The notes: generated by a model from the sequence alone, not told the origin. Positions 1-12,015 are shown, counted from the first letter of the stretch. The stretch: 64,000 bases of DNA from Lytechinus pictus (GCF_037042905.1 NC_087249.1:38183401-38247400); one strand, 5' to 3'. Program-made: numbers and translations.

Positions 1-2504
1 TCCGGGAATCGATGGGACGTCAGCCGTTCACTTCTCGGACGCCAAACAGAAAAGTTCCCCGATTTTGATCCAGATTTGGCCTGATTAAAAGGTAATCGAC
101 AGAGTGCTGCTCGGCCACCGATATATCTTTTTACAGCCCGCTCAACTTCTACAAAAATCGTTGGGCGATGCCTTAATTCCAGCGGCGCCCGAACAGGCTA
201 CTAATCGGTCGGTCGACGCTCTGAGTTGTGACCAATTTTGAAGCCTTAAACACGTTTTAAATTATCTCAATAAACATGCATGCGCGAAGCGCGAGCTTTT
301 TTCTTTAAAAATATTAGATTTAGGACTAGATTCTGGGTATTCTAAACACACTTTTTCATTATGAAAAAGAAAGGTATCTTTCTAAATCAATAATGCGACC
401 GCGAAGCGCGATCTTTTTTTTTAATATTCCAATCTGAAAAGGGGCAAATTTTAGCACTATTTCAAGCACTATACAGTGCGTATCAAAAAAAGTTTACACT
501 TAGAAAAAATCCTGTAGAATTATACATTTGTAATATCCTGAAGATTTTTCCACATTTTAACATTGGTATAAATCCATTTATGCAAATGGCGATGTAACTG
601 TCGAAAAAATATTTCCGCTTGAGTGAGCACCACTTACTTTTGAAAAGTTAGTGAAAAATGATTTGCGCAGAAATTTGAAATAGTTATGCGAATAAAAGTA
701 GACCTTAATCATGAAGAACACGTGGGATTTAGCTAGAAAAATTAATTTGAAGATCTCTTTACCTTTTTTCAACTTGTTTCCTTGCCCAAAACACTTCGAA
801 GAGTGCATTGTGCTCCACCCCACTCCCCCACACACCGAGTCCATCGAGACAATATTTGCTTTACACTGAGCTGTGATTTACATGAAAAGGCTGAGGCTTG
901 ATTTTCATTTGTTAATCATTGTCAAGCTTGGGGAAAGTGTGGAGAAACGAGTGTTAAATGAAAAATGAAGTTTAAACTCACTTTTAATGATAAAAACTTA
1001 GTGAAAAAATGCTAGAGATGTCTGATATAAACTTTTGTTCAGATTCAGTTATGTCCTCAGATCCAGCTGGCACAAAAGGTAAAGGTTGTGCTTACTAAGT
1101 GTTGAAATTTCAATTTGGGTGGCAAAATTTGTAATGAAGTTTCTAGGTCGACATAACCAACGACCAACGAAAAAACCTTTAACCAGCAACAACTGTCAAC
1201 AACCAGTACGTCAACAATTGCACAATTGAGCGACGATTGAGCGGTTCGCTGAATAAACAAATAAACATATAAACACAGTGTTAATATTCATTTGCCAACA
1301 GTAACATAATTCAAACATGACTGAATAACTTGTAAAAACTTCAAATTACCAACAGGGAATAAGTCTCAATGGTACTAATGAAAATGTACAACGGTAAAGG
1401 ATTTTAACATGATAAAAGGAAACCTGAATAATCGATCACATTATTTGAGTTGAATAATTGTTGTTTGTTAATCTTTAATAAATTGGTAATCAATAACTTA
1501 TTAATAGCAGATTAATATATGCAATACAAACTCATTATCTTGTTGGCCTAATAATTGTAATTCAATGAATTAACATTGTCGTCCATTTAATGCCCTTAGT
1601 TATCTAAAGCAACTAATACTGATATTAATACAAGCAAACAGAAAATATAAACAGACAATAACGAATGGATAAATAACAATAAACCATGATGAATCATATT
1701 TGTGATTCCTACACTAACCAAACAGTACTTAGATATATTTATTAACATAATATAGTAATAGAGTAATACCCAATGATCTCATGCCTAAGTTAGGAGACCC
1801 TACCACCCTATACAATATGTAACACCAGTTGACTACTACAACTAAATGAAACGAGCATTATATCACTCTCAGAAAATTAATGCAATATAATCTTCTTGTA
1901 TAATCAAAGAATAAGTTCATGTGAACATAATAGCACACAATAATATGAAGCATAATTATCTCTTTATAACATATTAATTGAATCTGACTGAACACCAATC
2001 ACTTTCTATTGGTCTGTGTGTACATGTATACATTATGAAGTAATGCTCGAAAGAGAGCAAATTGCCAAATTCCATCACTCAAATTTGAGCCAAAATCACA
2101 TAAATGTGAATGACTTATGAAAGCCGGTATTATGGTATAATTTACAGCACATACATAAAACTTTGATAATAACGCAATTTTAACTTACCAACTGTTTGCA
2201 ATCCTGGGGAATTTCACAATTTATAGGAATAAATATAATTTCTTTACTCTCTTTTCCTGAATCTTTGCAACTTCTGAATCTTACTTTCTTTGTTATATAC
2301 TTTGGGTGATGCTTCACCCATATGACTCATCTTCTCCTGGACTTCTTGGAATAAAAAAGGACAATAAGCAATGCGCAGTGTACAATCTTGCATTGACATT
2401 TTTTTACTTTCTCTTTCCACTGACTCTGTATACAATATACATGCATGTAAACAGTACATAATAATGGCAAATATACCAAATTATATTCATGCCGCTACAA
2501 TAAC
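1..2504. other. No gene recognised; AT-rich flank
   Basis: I see no convincing gene. Two short GC hairpin motifs of the GCGCGAAGCGCGAGC type sit at 282-296 and 401-411, a motif that also recurs at 50690-51240. The rest is AT-rich with short random frames. A minus-strand frame ending in a donor-like GTAAG near 2189 is discussed under rejected items. Confidence 0.5.
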
Positions 2505-2792
2505 ACTGAAATTTTATCAAAATCGGTTGTAAAGTAAAATGCTATAACTATTTTAAGTTTCGTTTAATTTCACAAAACAGTTATATGCACATCCTGGTCA
2601 GTATATGCAAATGAGGGGACTAATCACATCACATCACCCACTCACTATTTCTTTTGTATTATATTACAAGAAATATGCTGATTTTCTCCTCATTGTCAAG
2701 TGAAACAAAGTTTTATTCCTCCCTAAACATGTGGAATTTCTATTGTTTAACATATCATAGTTCAGTCATGTTGGTCCTTGTTGTCAAATCTG
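2505..2792. mobile_element. Half of a TTAA foldback MITE
   Basis: This stretch matches one arm and the centre of the palindromic MITE seen complete at 17684-18281 and 60176-60778: the cue sequences are ACAGTTATATGCACATCCTG, CTATTTCTTTTGTAT and GGTCCTTGTTGTCA. It breaks off where the repeat at 2793 begins, so it was probably cut by that insertion. Confidence 0.75.
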
Positions 2793-4650
2793 TAACAAGT
2801 GGAATGCCTCTGGCGGTCTCACCTGCATCACGCGATTCAATATAGCAGCAGTGCTGACTTTGAAAACTACTATAAAATAATTATTCACAAAAAACACCAT
2901 TCATATAATGATACAATATACGTTCATTGACATTCGACCACTGATCATGTGACCTAAAACTTGTCAGTGATACTTGATTACCCCTATATCCACATTTTAT
3001 ACACTATATCTATAAACTTTGAAATTATGACAGAAATCTAATAATTACCTCTAAAATGGTCAAAGTTCAAAGACCTTAAATGACCTTTGACTTTGGTCAT
3101 GTGACCTGAAACTCGCATGAGGTGTTCAGTGATACTTGACAACTCTTATGTCCAAGTTTTATGAACTAGAGCAATATACTTACAGAGTTATGATGGTAAT
3201 TCAACAAATACCCCCAACATGGCCAATGTCCATTGACCTTTGACCTTGGTCATGTGACCTGAAACTCGCACAAGATGTTCAGTGATACTTGGTTACTCTT
3301 TTGTCCACGTTTTATGAACTAGACCAATACACTTACAGAGATATGATGGTAATTCAACAAATACCCCCAACATGGCCAAAGTTCATTGATCTGACTTGAC
3401 CTTTGACCTTGATCATGTTACCTGAAACTCGCACAGGATGTTCAGTGATACTTGATTACTATTATGTTCCAAGTTTCATGAGTCAGATCCATAAACTCTC
3501 AAAGTTATGATGGTAATTCAACAGATACCCACATTATGGCCAAAGTTCATTGACCTTTGACCTTGGTCATGTGACCTGAAATGCACACAGGATGTTTAGT
3601 GATACTTGATTACTCTTATGTCCAAGTTTTATGAACTAGACCAATATACTTTCAAAGTTATGATGGTAATTCATCAGATACCCCCAATTTGGCCAAAGTT
3701 CATTGACCCTAAATGACATTTGACCTTGGTCATGTGACGTGAAACTCATGCAGGATGTTCAGTAATACTTGATTAACCTTTCACTTGATACTTGATTAAC
3801 CTTGAATATTTGATTTACCTTTTTTTAGTTTCATGAACTAAGTCCATGTATTTTCTAAGTTATGACATTTCAAAAACTTAACCTTAGGTTAAGATTTTGA
3901 TGTTGATTCCCCCAACATGGTCTAAGTTCATTGACCTTACATGACCTTTGACCTTGAACATGTGACCTAAAACTCGCACAGGATGGTCAGTGATACTTGA
4001 TTACTCTTATGTCCAAGTTTCATGAGTCAGATCCATAAACTTTCAAAGTTATGATGGTAGTTCAACAGATACCCCCATTATGGCCAAAGTTCATTGACCT
4101 TTGACCTTGGTCATGTGACCTGAAATGTGCACAGGATGTTCAGTGATACTTGATTACTCTTATGTCCAAGTTTTAAGAACTAGACCAATATACTTCCAGG
4201 TTATGATGGTAGTTCAACAAATACCCCCAATTTGGCCAAAGTTCATTGACCCTAAATGACCTTTGACCTTAATCATGTGACCTGAAACTTGCACAGGATG
4301 TTCAGTGATACTTGATTACTTTTATGTCCAAGTTTATGAATCAGATCCATACACTTTCAAAGTTATGATGGTAATTCCAAGGATACCCCCAATTCGGACA
4401 AAGTGCATTGACCGTAAATGACCTTTGACCTTGGTCATGTGACGTGAAACTCATGCAGGATCTTCAGTAATACCTGATAAACCTTATGGCCAAGTTTCAT
4501 GAACTAGGTCCACATACTTTTTAAGTTATGCTGTCATTTCAAAAACTTAACATTCGGTTAAGATTTGGTGTTGACGCCGCCACCACCGCCGCCGCCGTCG
4601 GAAAAGCGGCGCCTATAGTCTCACTCTGCTATGCAGGTGAGACAAAAATG
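2793..4650. mobile_element. Family-1 element with tandem TGACCTTTGACCT monomers
   Basis: The left end reads AACAAGTGGAATGCC then GTCTCACCTGCAT (2816-2828); the right end carries the exact inverse ATGCAGGTGAGAC (4631-4643), preceded by a GCC-rich stretch and GGCGCCTATAGTCTCACTC. Between the ends are about ten imperfect monomers of 150-165 bp, each with TGACCTTTGACCT, TGGTCATGTGACCT, CAGTGATACTTGATTAC and AAAGTTATGATGG. No reading frame is present. Other copies are at 22805-23497, 27034-27296, 27378-27483, 51575-52024 and 61708-62668. It is a non-coding DNA element with an internal satellite. Confidence 0.85.
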
Positions 4651-6080
4651 GATGCAAAGTGCATATGCTGTCTACCTAAAGACATTTTTGTATCTTTCCC
4701 ATGACTTTAAGGGTCAATAATATATAGGTTCAGACAAATTGCAGGGATATGCTGTTGTCCAAAAATTGAAGGCTCGCATAATTGCATTCAAATTGGCCAC
4801 CATTGAAACAAAAATGGAAATACTTCATAATTTATATTATACCATGTAAAACCATTATTTTGGTGTCTGCTATGTTTTTAAGGCTCATAAAAATAAGTCT
4901 TACAAGGTACAAAATTAGGCGGTGGTGCAACAATATGTAAAAACCCGAAGAAAAAAAAAAACTTAAAAAATGGGGTACACTTTTACCAAAAAGTACCGTT
5001 AAAAAGCTTCAAGACACGCCATTTTAGTGCTTAGAACTATTCTACGGTTTCATGAGTAGGGGACAACAGCCATTTTTTCTCAATTTTAGGAAAACTGACC
5101 ATCCTTGTTACTTGTCCCGATAGATTATTTGAGCCTTCAAACCACAATAGCGTATGACACCAAATGCTTTTTTTTCACATAGCTATGAATATTTTTAACT
5201 TAATGTGAGTCATTTTCGACACATTTTTTTTATCCATCTTTGAGGTTTTAGGCAAAATGGACTGCTTAATACCATTGTAACTAATCCAAAAGTATTATTT
5301 AACCATTGAAATTATAGGGTAGACACCAAAATCATATCTTCCCTGTGGATTCTAAATGAACTATGTCCATTATTAAGTAACAGCAGCCATCTTTGACTCC
5401 CTTTTTCTGAAACCATTTTGGATTTTTGGACATACAGGACCACTGACTGTCCTTGTAACTTATCCTAATAATGTACATGCTTTATTGCCTGACTCTTTAA
5501 ACAAAAGGTTAGACAACATAAATAAGACCCCAGGCAGATATTAAACAAAGTTAACTATGTCAGTATAACAACAACCATATTAGACTCCATTTCTTGGAAA
5601 CCATCTTGAAATTTTGGACATGGTGGACCACTGACTGTCCTTGCAACTTGCCCTAATGTATTACTTGACCCTTAAAACCATGGGTTAAACACCAAAATCA
5701 CACACCCCAGGCGGATATGAAACAATCTATGTCAGTTATTTGGTAATAACAGTCATTGTAAACTCCAATTTTGGAAGCCATCTTGGATTTTTGGACACAC
5801 TGAAACCACTGACTCTCCTTGTAACTTGTCACAATGTATTATTTAACCCTTAAACCACAGGTTATACACCAAAATTATATCTCTAGGCGGTTATTAAACA
5901 AACTATGTTGGTTTTAACGTAACAACGTACACTTGAGACTCCGTTTTTGGAAACCATCTTGGATTTTTGGACATACTGGACCACTGACTGTCCTTGTAAC
6001 TTGTCCCAACGTATTACTTGACCATTTAAACCATGGATTAGACACCAATATCATGTTTCCCAGGCGGATATTAAACAAAC
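4651..6080. repeat. Tandem array of about 175-bp monomers
   Basis: From about 5050 monomers recur every 170-185 bp with the cues CATCTTGGATTTTTGGACAT, GGACCACTGACTGTCCTTG and GGCGGATATTAAACAAACTA. The same array resumes at 8691 after the Tc1 insertion. 4651-5050 is AT-rich and looks like a more diverged start. No coding potential is visible. Confidence 0.8.
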
Positions 6081-6340
6081 TACACTACTCAAAAAAAGTT
6101 AAGGACCACTTTTTAAAACGTACATAAAGATTTTATACAAGGTGTTTTATTTCTGGAAATACCTCAGTACAACTGTCCTAAATGTCCTTAAACACGCTGT
6201 AATCAATTTCACGCATGGGTGGTTTCAGTTGTTGCACAATGTCTCTCGCATCACTGCACATCCTGAAAAGTGGGCCCCGAGGGGTATCAGCTACCGACAT
6301 GAAGTGGTAAAAACGAATGTCTGAGTGTCTTTCAGGCAGT

Positions 6341-7384
6341 TCAGTAACGAGTGTGACCACCTCCTGCAGCAATAACGGCTTCACAGCGCTGTCTCATGGA
6401 GCTGATGAGGCGATTGATGTCTCTGACGTCCAGTGCATCCCATGCAGCCTCCAGAGCCACACCCAGCTGCTGCAGTCCAAGTGGATGGGCTTCGAGCTGG
6501 TCGAGACTCCTCCCCATCATGTCCCAGACGTGCTCTATCGGGTTTAAGTCCGGGGACCTCGCTGGCCACTCCATACGCTCAATCCCCTGGCCCTCAAGGA
6601 ACTCGGTCACCACCCTAGCTCGGTGGGCACGGGCATTGTCATCCATGAAAATGATGTTTTGTCCCACATTTTCTGCAAATGGCACCACTATAGGTTCAAG
6701 GACCTCATCCCTGTACCTCACTCCTGTCATTGCTCCCCCTGGGACCACGTAGAGACGAGTACGGTTGGCGTAGGTGATGCCTCCCCACACCATGACGCTG
6801 CCTCCCCCATAACGGTCATGTTCTGCAATACAGGGGTCTGCAAATCTCTCTCCTGGTCGCCTCCAGACTCTCGAACGTCCATCATTGTGGTCAAGGGAAA
6901 ATCTGCTCTCATCTGTGAACAGAACTCTACGCCATTGCTGTCTGGTCCATCTGACATGCTCCCGGGCCCAGTTGAGACGAATTCTTCTGTGAGCAGGGGT
7001 GAGTGGGACACACTGAGCTGGCCGTCTGGCATGCATATTGGCTCTGTGAAGTCGGTTACGGATTGTTTGAGTGGAAACAATCACTCCAGTTGCTGCAGCG
7101 AAGTCATTGTTGAGGCGGCGTGCACTGTGAAAGCGGTTGCGGAGGCTGAGATTCGTCAAGTAGCGATCATCTCTTGGGGTTGTCGAAACTGGTCGGCCAC
7201 TGCGGGGTCTCTCGGAGTATAGCCCTGTCTCTCGGTGTCTTTGATTTGCTCTGCTAATGACACTGTGTGACACGCCCATCATTCTGGCTACTCTTCGCTG
7301 ACTGAGGCCAGCTTCCAGCATCCCTAGGGCTCTGGCTACATCTGTTTCACTTAGGTGGTGTCTTGGCATTGCTGTTGTAGGCAA
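6341..7384 (-). CDS. Tc1/mariner-superfamily DD34E transposase, intact
   Basis: The 347-codon frame is uninterrupted and of normal Tc1 transposase length. Residues about 10-110 form the paired-like bipartite DNA-binding domain, with helix-turn-helix cues LSQRRVARMMGVSHSVISRA and the linker RPRSGRP. The catalytic triad is D158 (in LFTDES), D249 (in MDDNARAH) and E284 (in SPDLNPIEHVW), with 34 residues between the second D and E. The enzyme cuts and pastes the element at TA sites in the nucleus. The frame looks able to code for an active enzyme, but its upstream region is replaced by three tandem repeats that each carry a piece of the start region. Start choice: the first ATG (MPTTAMPRHH) fits; the alternative is M6. 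Confidence 0.96.
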   Translation of the reverse strand: MPTTAMPRHHLSETDVARALGMLEAGLSQRRVARMMGVSHSVISRANQRHRETGLYSERPRSGRPVSTTPRDDRYLTNLSLRNRFHSARRLNNDFAAATGVIVSTQTIRNRLHRANMHARRPAQCVPLTPAHRRIRLNWAREHVRWTRQQWRRVLFTDESRFSLDHNDGRSRVWRRPGERFADPCIAEHDRYGGGSVMVWGGITYANRTRLYVVPGGAMTGVRYRDEVLEPIVVPFAENVGQNIIFMDDNARAHRARVVTEFLEGQGIERMEWPARSPDLNPIEHVWDMMGRSLDQLEAHPLGLQQLGVALEAAWDALDVRDINRLISSMRQRCEAVIAAGGGHTRY

Positions 7385-7898
7385 GTTGTTGATTGTACAG
7401 ACTAAAGACAGAAAATGCTTTGGAAGACACTTGTCTTATGGCCCACTGCAATAATGCCAGAGACATCATGAAAGAACTGCATGTGTGAAATTGATGTCAT
7501 TGTGTTTGATGGCATTCTGGACAGCTGTATCTTGGCATTGCTATTGTCAGCAAGTTGTTGATTGTAGAGACTAAAGACAGAAAATGCTTTGGAAGCCACT
7601 TTTGTACGGGCACATTGCAATGATGCAAGAGACATGAAAGAACTGCATGTGTGAAATTGATTTCATTGTGTTTGATGGCATCCTGGACAGCTGTATCTTG
7701 GCATTGCTGTTGTCAGCAAGTTGTTGATTGTAGAGACTAAAGACAGAAAATGCTTTGGAAGCCACTTTTGTACGGGCACATTGCAATGATGCAAGAGACA
7801 TGAAAGAACTGCATGTGTGAAATTGATTTCATTGTGTTTGATGGCATCCTGGACAGCTGTATCTTGGCATTGCTGTTGTCAGCAATTTGTTGATTGTA
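7362..7898 (-). repeat. Three tandem 166-169-bp repeats of the transposase leader
   Basis: The cue CTTGGCATTGCTGTTGT occurs at 7362, 7531, 7697 and 7863, giving periods of 169, 166 and 166 bp and a short fourth copy. The first overlaps the transposase start codon, so each unit carries a diverged copy of the start. Part of each unit (GATGCAAGAGACATGAAAG and GTGTGAAATTGAT) is also a diverged form of the subterminal part of the arms, which suggests these are ancient subterminal repeats. Confidence 0.85.
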
Positions 7899-8430
7899 GA
7901 GAGTCTGGAGGCGACCAGGAGAGAGATTTGCAGACCCCTGTATTGCAGAACATGACCGTTATGGGGGAGGCAGCGTCATGGTGTGGGGAGGCATCACCTA
8001 CGCCAACCGTACTCGTCTCTACGTGGTCCCAGGGGGAGCAATGACAGGAGTGAGGTACAGGGATGAGGTCCTTGAACCTATAGTGGTGCCATTTGCAGAA
8101 AATGTGGGACAAAACATCATTTTCATGGATGACAATGCCCGTGCCCACCGAGCTAGGGTGGTGACCGAGTTCCTTGAGGGCCAGGGGATTGAGCGTATGG
8201 AGTGGCCAGCGAGGTCCCCGGACTTAAACCCGATAGAGCACGTCTGGGACATGATGGGGAGGAGTCTCGACCAGCTCGAAGCCCATCCACTTGGACTGCA
8301 GCAGCTGGGTGTGGCTCTGGAGGCTGCATGGGATGCACTGGACGACAGAGACATCAATCGCCTCATCAGCTCCATGAGACAGCGCTGTGAAGCCGTTATT
8401 GCTGCAGGAGGTGGTCACACTCGTTACTGA
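7899..8430 (+). pseudogene. Truncated second copy of the Tc1 transposase
   Basis: The frame begins within the gene at residue 182 (RVWRRPGER) and runs to the normal end GGGHTRY. It keeps D249 and E284 but lacks the DNA-binding domain and D158, so it cannot make an active transposase. Compared with 6341-7384 it has Asp for Val in the stretch DALDDRD. It lies in the right inverted arm. Confidence 0.93.
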
Positions 8431-8690
8431 ACTGCCTGAAAGACACTCAGACATTCGTTTTTACCACTTCATGTCGGTAGCTGATACCCCTCGGGGCCCA
8501 CTTTTCAGGATGTGCAGTGATGCGAGAGACATTGTGCAACAACTGAAACCACCCATGCGTGAAATTGATTACAGCGTGTTTAAGGACATTTAGGACAGTT
8601 GTACTGAGGTATTTCCAGAAATAAAACACCTTGTATAAAATCTTTATGTACGTTTTAAAAAGTGGTCCTTAACTTTTTTTGAGTAGTGTA

Positions 8691-9359
8691 TGTCGGTTTT
8701 TAGATAAAAAACAGCCATTTTAGGCTCGAATTTTGAAAGCCATCTTGGATTTTAGGACATAGTGGATTGCTGACTCTCCTTGTAACTTGCGCCAATTTAC
8801 TACTCGACCATCAAAACCACCATTGAATAAAACCCAAATTAAAGACACTAAAATAGGTAATAGATAAATTGTGAAATTTTAGGCTATGGCAGCCATTTTG
8901 GACGCCATATTAGATTTCCAGGTACCCTGGCGTGCTTATTTCAATTCTACCTGTATCAGTAGACCTTTTACCCCCTACACCATTGAATATGCATCGAAAA
9001 TGGATGTCTAAGGTGGATAAAGAGTTGGTTATGTTAATTTTCAGTGAATGGCGGCCATCTTAGACGCTATTTTGAAAATAACCACTTTCCCAGATGCGAA
9101 TTTTGATAGATTTTAGTATGTTTTTTCTGAGATCAAATAGTACCAAAAAAATTGAAATACATTTTTTTGTTGTTGAAAGTTTTTTGGGTCAAAATAGAGC
9201 AAAAAATTGTGTAGAATGGCGGCCATATTGTTTTTGCCATTTTGAGGATTTTAACCATTTAATTCAAGGTTGGCAAACAACATTTTTGGACTCAGCGCCC
9301 TCGAATTATGTTAAATCACTTCTTAATTCATCATTAACACGATTTGCCTAAGGCAGTCT
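8691..9359. repeat. Continuation of the 175-bp array, then diverged AT-rich DNA
   Basis: The monomer interrupted at 6080 resumes here (TGTCGGTTTTTAGAT, then CATCTTGGATTTTAGGACAT). After about 9070 similarity fades into AT-rich DNA that still has GGCGGCCAT and GACGCTATTTTG type phrases. The short frames here are not convincing genes. Confidence 0.7.
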
Positions 9360-9475
9360 ACTTTTCTCAAACCTTACATCCGACTCTGATGAAATTTTCA
9401 GAGTTATGCTTGTTGGGTTTTTCTCTATCTTGATTTAATTCAACATTTTTGGGGGTGGACTTGACCTTAAAGTGA
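9360..9475. mobile_element. One arm of the TTAA foldback MITE
   Basis: The cues ACATCCGACTCTGATGAAA, TTTTCAGAGTTATGCTTGTT and GGGGGTGGACTTGACCTTAA match the right terminus of the foldback MITE. The other arm is missing. Confidence 0.75.
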
Positions 9476-9829
9476 AATCACATGCCCTCATCTACGTGTA
9501 TAACACAACTCAGGGCATGATGGGTGCTACACAAATAGATGAAACGTTTATGAAAAAACATTCTCAAGCATTTTGAAAATGTAATTTTTTTCCTCTATCG
9601 CTACACTCCCTCGCATGACATCAGAAACATTTTGGGGGCCAGGGGCGGGGGACTAGCTGCTTGGTTAGATCAGCATATACTCCCACGTACACATATGCTG
9701 TCCACGATAATCCATTTCCAATGTATTGAATAAACCAACGTCGAAAAATTCTCAAGCCTCCACAAGCCCCATCAGAAGTTTTAGTCTAAAACTGCGCCCA
9801 ATGAAGTGCGAGCTGAAAATTTGAATTTG
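9476..9829. other. Nothing identified
   Basis: About 350 bp without coding potential or a recognisable repeat. Confidence 0.4.
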
Positions 9830-11110
9830 AATTTATTTATTACTAAATATCACTGTCAGGTACAATTACAAGGAATAGTACATCACATATAAACAAAACA
9901 TTTGGTAATTGGAGCTAACATAATAGCAAGATGCTAATCGAGGTTAGCCCCAAATAATGTCATCATCATAGTTTAAACAATAATTTTAACTAAATCTCAA
10001 TATTGTACATCAAATTCAGTACTAATTCTACTTATTACTGTTGCAGAAAATTTCAATCATTTTTAGTGAACATATTTACACTATTTACAAGAAAAAAATA
10101 TCTTAATTACTCACAAAATCTTTATATAGAATTATTTGTTTTCAGGCAGTATTTTACCATACCAAATTAATTATAATCTTCCAGTAGCATTAATTTTAAC
10201 GATTTGCTAAATGTCTTGCGACTGGGGGTGTTTCTAATATTACTTGGCAGATGATTCCATAAAGTAGGACCAGAAAATGAAATTGATTGTTTTCCCAAAT
10301 TGGTATTATTTTTGTCAAGATTAACATTTCGCTTTTCTCTATTTCTTGTATTGTAAGGATGGTCTATAAATGAAAAATAATCAATAAAACTATGCGGCAA
10401 CCGATTATTAATTAAATCGTGCATAAATAATCCTATCAAATATTGTATTGTTTGAAAATATCGAGAATATTTAGATCATGAAATAAAGGAGCAGAGTGAT
10501 AAGTATGATGGTTGAACGTCATTATTCTAGCTATTCTTTTTTGAAGTAATAATATAGGGTTCAGGGTTGTTTTGCACGTCCCACCCCAAACTTCCAGACC
10601 ATACGTTATGTGGTAAAATAAATGAGTTGTATAACATAACTAAGATTCTCTTTGTTACATAATTTCTCAGTATATAAAGTATTCAATTTTTTTGCTTAGC
10701 ACATTGCATACAATGTCAATCTGTTTCTTCCATGTAAGGTTTTTGTCGATACATATACCAAGAAATAATGTTGATTCCACACACTCTAATAAAGTTCCTT
10801 TCAGTGACAATTGTCCTGATATTAAAATATTTTTTCGCCTATTTTTAAACAACATATATTTAGTTTTCGTAACATTGATTGTCATTTGTTGGCATTGCAC
10901 CATGCTATTATATTGTTTAAATTGAGACTAATTTCTGATAAATCAATATGTTGTTCATCACAATTGAAAGTATGAAATAAATTTGAGTCATCCGCAAAAA
11001 GACGGAAATTGAAATAATTTGATGAGTTTGCCAGATCGTTTATATACAAGAACAAAGTTGGACCCAAAACTGATCCTTGTGGAATCCCGCATGAAATCGA
11101 CCTGTATTCG
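9830..11110 (-). pseudogene. 5'-truncated CR1/L2-like non-LTR retrotransposon (reverse transcriptase remnant)
   Basis: On the minus strand the frames give, in order, CGIPQGSVLGPTLFLYINDL (RT block 4), FRLFADDSNLFHTF (the FADD catalytic block), NVTKTKYMLFKNRRK, then LGICIDKNLTWKKQID, YGLEVWGGTC and, at the C-terminus, FIDHPYNTRNREKRNVNLDK and FSGPTLWNHLPSNIRNT. This order is that of the C-terminal half of ORF2 in CR1/L2-type LINEs. At least two frameshifts (near 10890 and 10440-10660) break it. The 3' end near 9830 is a short AAATTC-rich tail. It is dead and 5'-truncated, as most LINE copies are. Confidence 0.88.
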
Positions 11111-11421
11111 GAATTTTAACCATTATAATTAACAAACTGCTTTCTGTTTCGTAATTGTTGATATTCCGTTCTGAAAAAGGGCAATTTCAGGATACGGAAT
11201 TCATGAAAAAGAGGATATTATCTCATCTAAAAATCTAGGCCTTTTGGCAGCGCGAAATTCGTTGATATTCAGGCATAAAAAACTAGACATGTTAAGGTCT
11301 CTGTAATTATGAATAGGATGAATGGGTTAATAATTTTTAACGAGTAATGCGAGCTCAAAGAGCGAGTGGAAATTCTTTGATAAACTGTAATGAAAAGGAG
11401 ATTTTATTCAGTTTGTTTTAA
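11111..11421. other. Nothing identified
   Basis: AT-rich sequence with a weak GAGCTCAAAGAGCGAG hairpin-type motif near 11350. No gene is seen. Confidence 0.4.
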
Positions 11422-12011
11422 GGGATGGTCCAGGCTGGAGATATTTATATCTCAATGAATAGAGTAAAATTCACAAAGCAAAATGCTGAAAATTTGATTA
11501 AAATCGGATAACAAATAACAAAGTTATTGAATTTTAAAGATTTGCATTATTCCGGTGAAACAGTTCTAGGCATGTCTTTATGAATATTCATTAGGTGGGC
11601 TGATGATGTCATATCCCCACTTGTTCTTTTGTATTTTATTATATGAAATTAGGTTTATTCAAAAATTTTCTACCAAGAAGTAAAACGATTGGCAACTGAT
11701 TATTGCATTAGTTATTTACTGCCGCAACTTATTTCATCATAATGGAGACACATCATTTACACATGTATGAAGAAATGAAACATTTATGATTTCATGTAAT
11801 TACATAAGAAAAAGGAAAGTGAGGATGTGATATCATCAGCCCACCTAATGAATATTCATGACGATGTGCATATAACCATTTTCACAAAATATTGATAAAC
11901 TTTCAAATTAAAAAACTTTGTTATCCGATTTTGATGAAATTTTCAGCATTTTGTTCTGTGAATTTTACTCTATTTATTTAGATATAAATATTTTCAGACC
12001 GGACTATCCCT
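11422..12011. mobile_element. Second TTAA foldback MITE family
   Basis: A 590-bp near-palindrome flanked by TTAA (11418-11421 and 12012-12015). The left arm starts GGGATGGTCCAGGCTGG and the right arm ends as the inverse of GGGATAGTCCGGTCTG. Both arms share TATTTATATCT, ATAGAGTAAAATTCACA and AATGCTGAAAATTT, and a second paired block is GCCCACCTAATGAATATTCA. It has no open frame. The TTAA duplication is typical of piggyBac- or Kolobok-driven elements. Confidence 0.85.
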
Positions 12012-12015
12012 TTAA

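Larger units (their letters stand above)
6081..8690. mobile_element. Composite Tc1-like transposon with 790-bp inverted arms
   Basis: The element is bounded by TA dinucleotides (6081-6082 and 8689-8690) and starts and ends with CACTACTCAAAAAAAGTTAA and its inverse. The left arm 6083-6872 and right arm 7899-8688 are inverted copies of 790 bp with only one difference noticed. The left side carries a complete transposase gene; the right side carries only its C-terminal half. Both ends are therefore the same (3') end of the transposon, and the normal 5' end is absent. The satellite array on each side is continuous across one TA, which shows the host empty site. Confidence 0.93.

Noticed and set aside
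2189..2268. Minus-strand frame RSCKDSGKESKEIIF... ending CEIPQDCKQL before a GTAAGT donor
   Set aside because: It looks exon-like, but there is no pyrimidine tract before the candidate acceptor, no neighbouring exon, and I do not recognise the protein.
6623..7222. 199-codon plus-strand frame opposite the Tc1 transposase
   Set aside because: It is the antisense shadow of the transposase gene.
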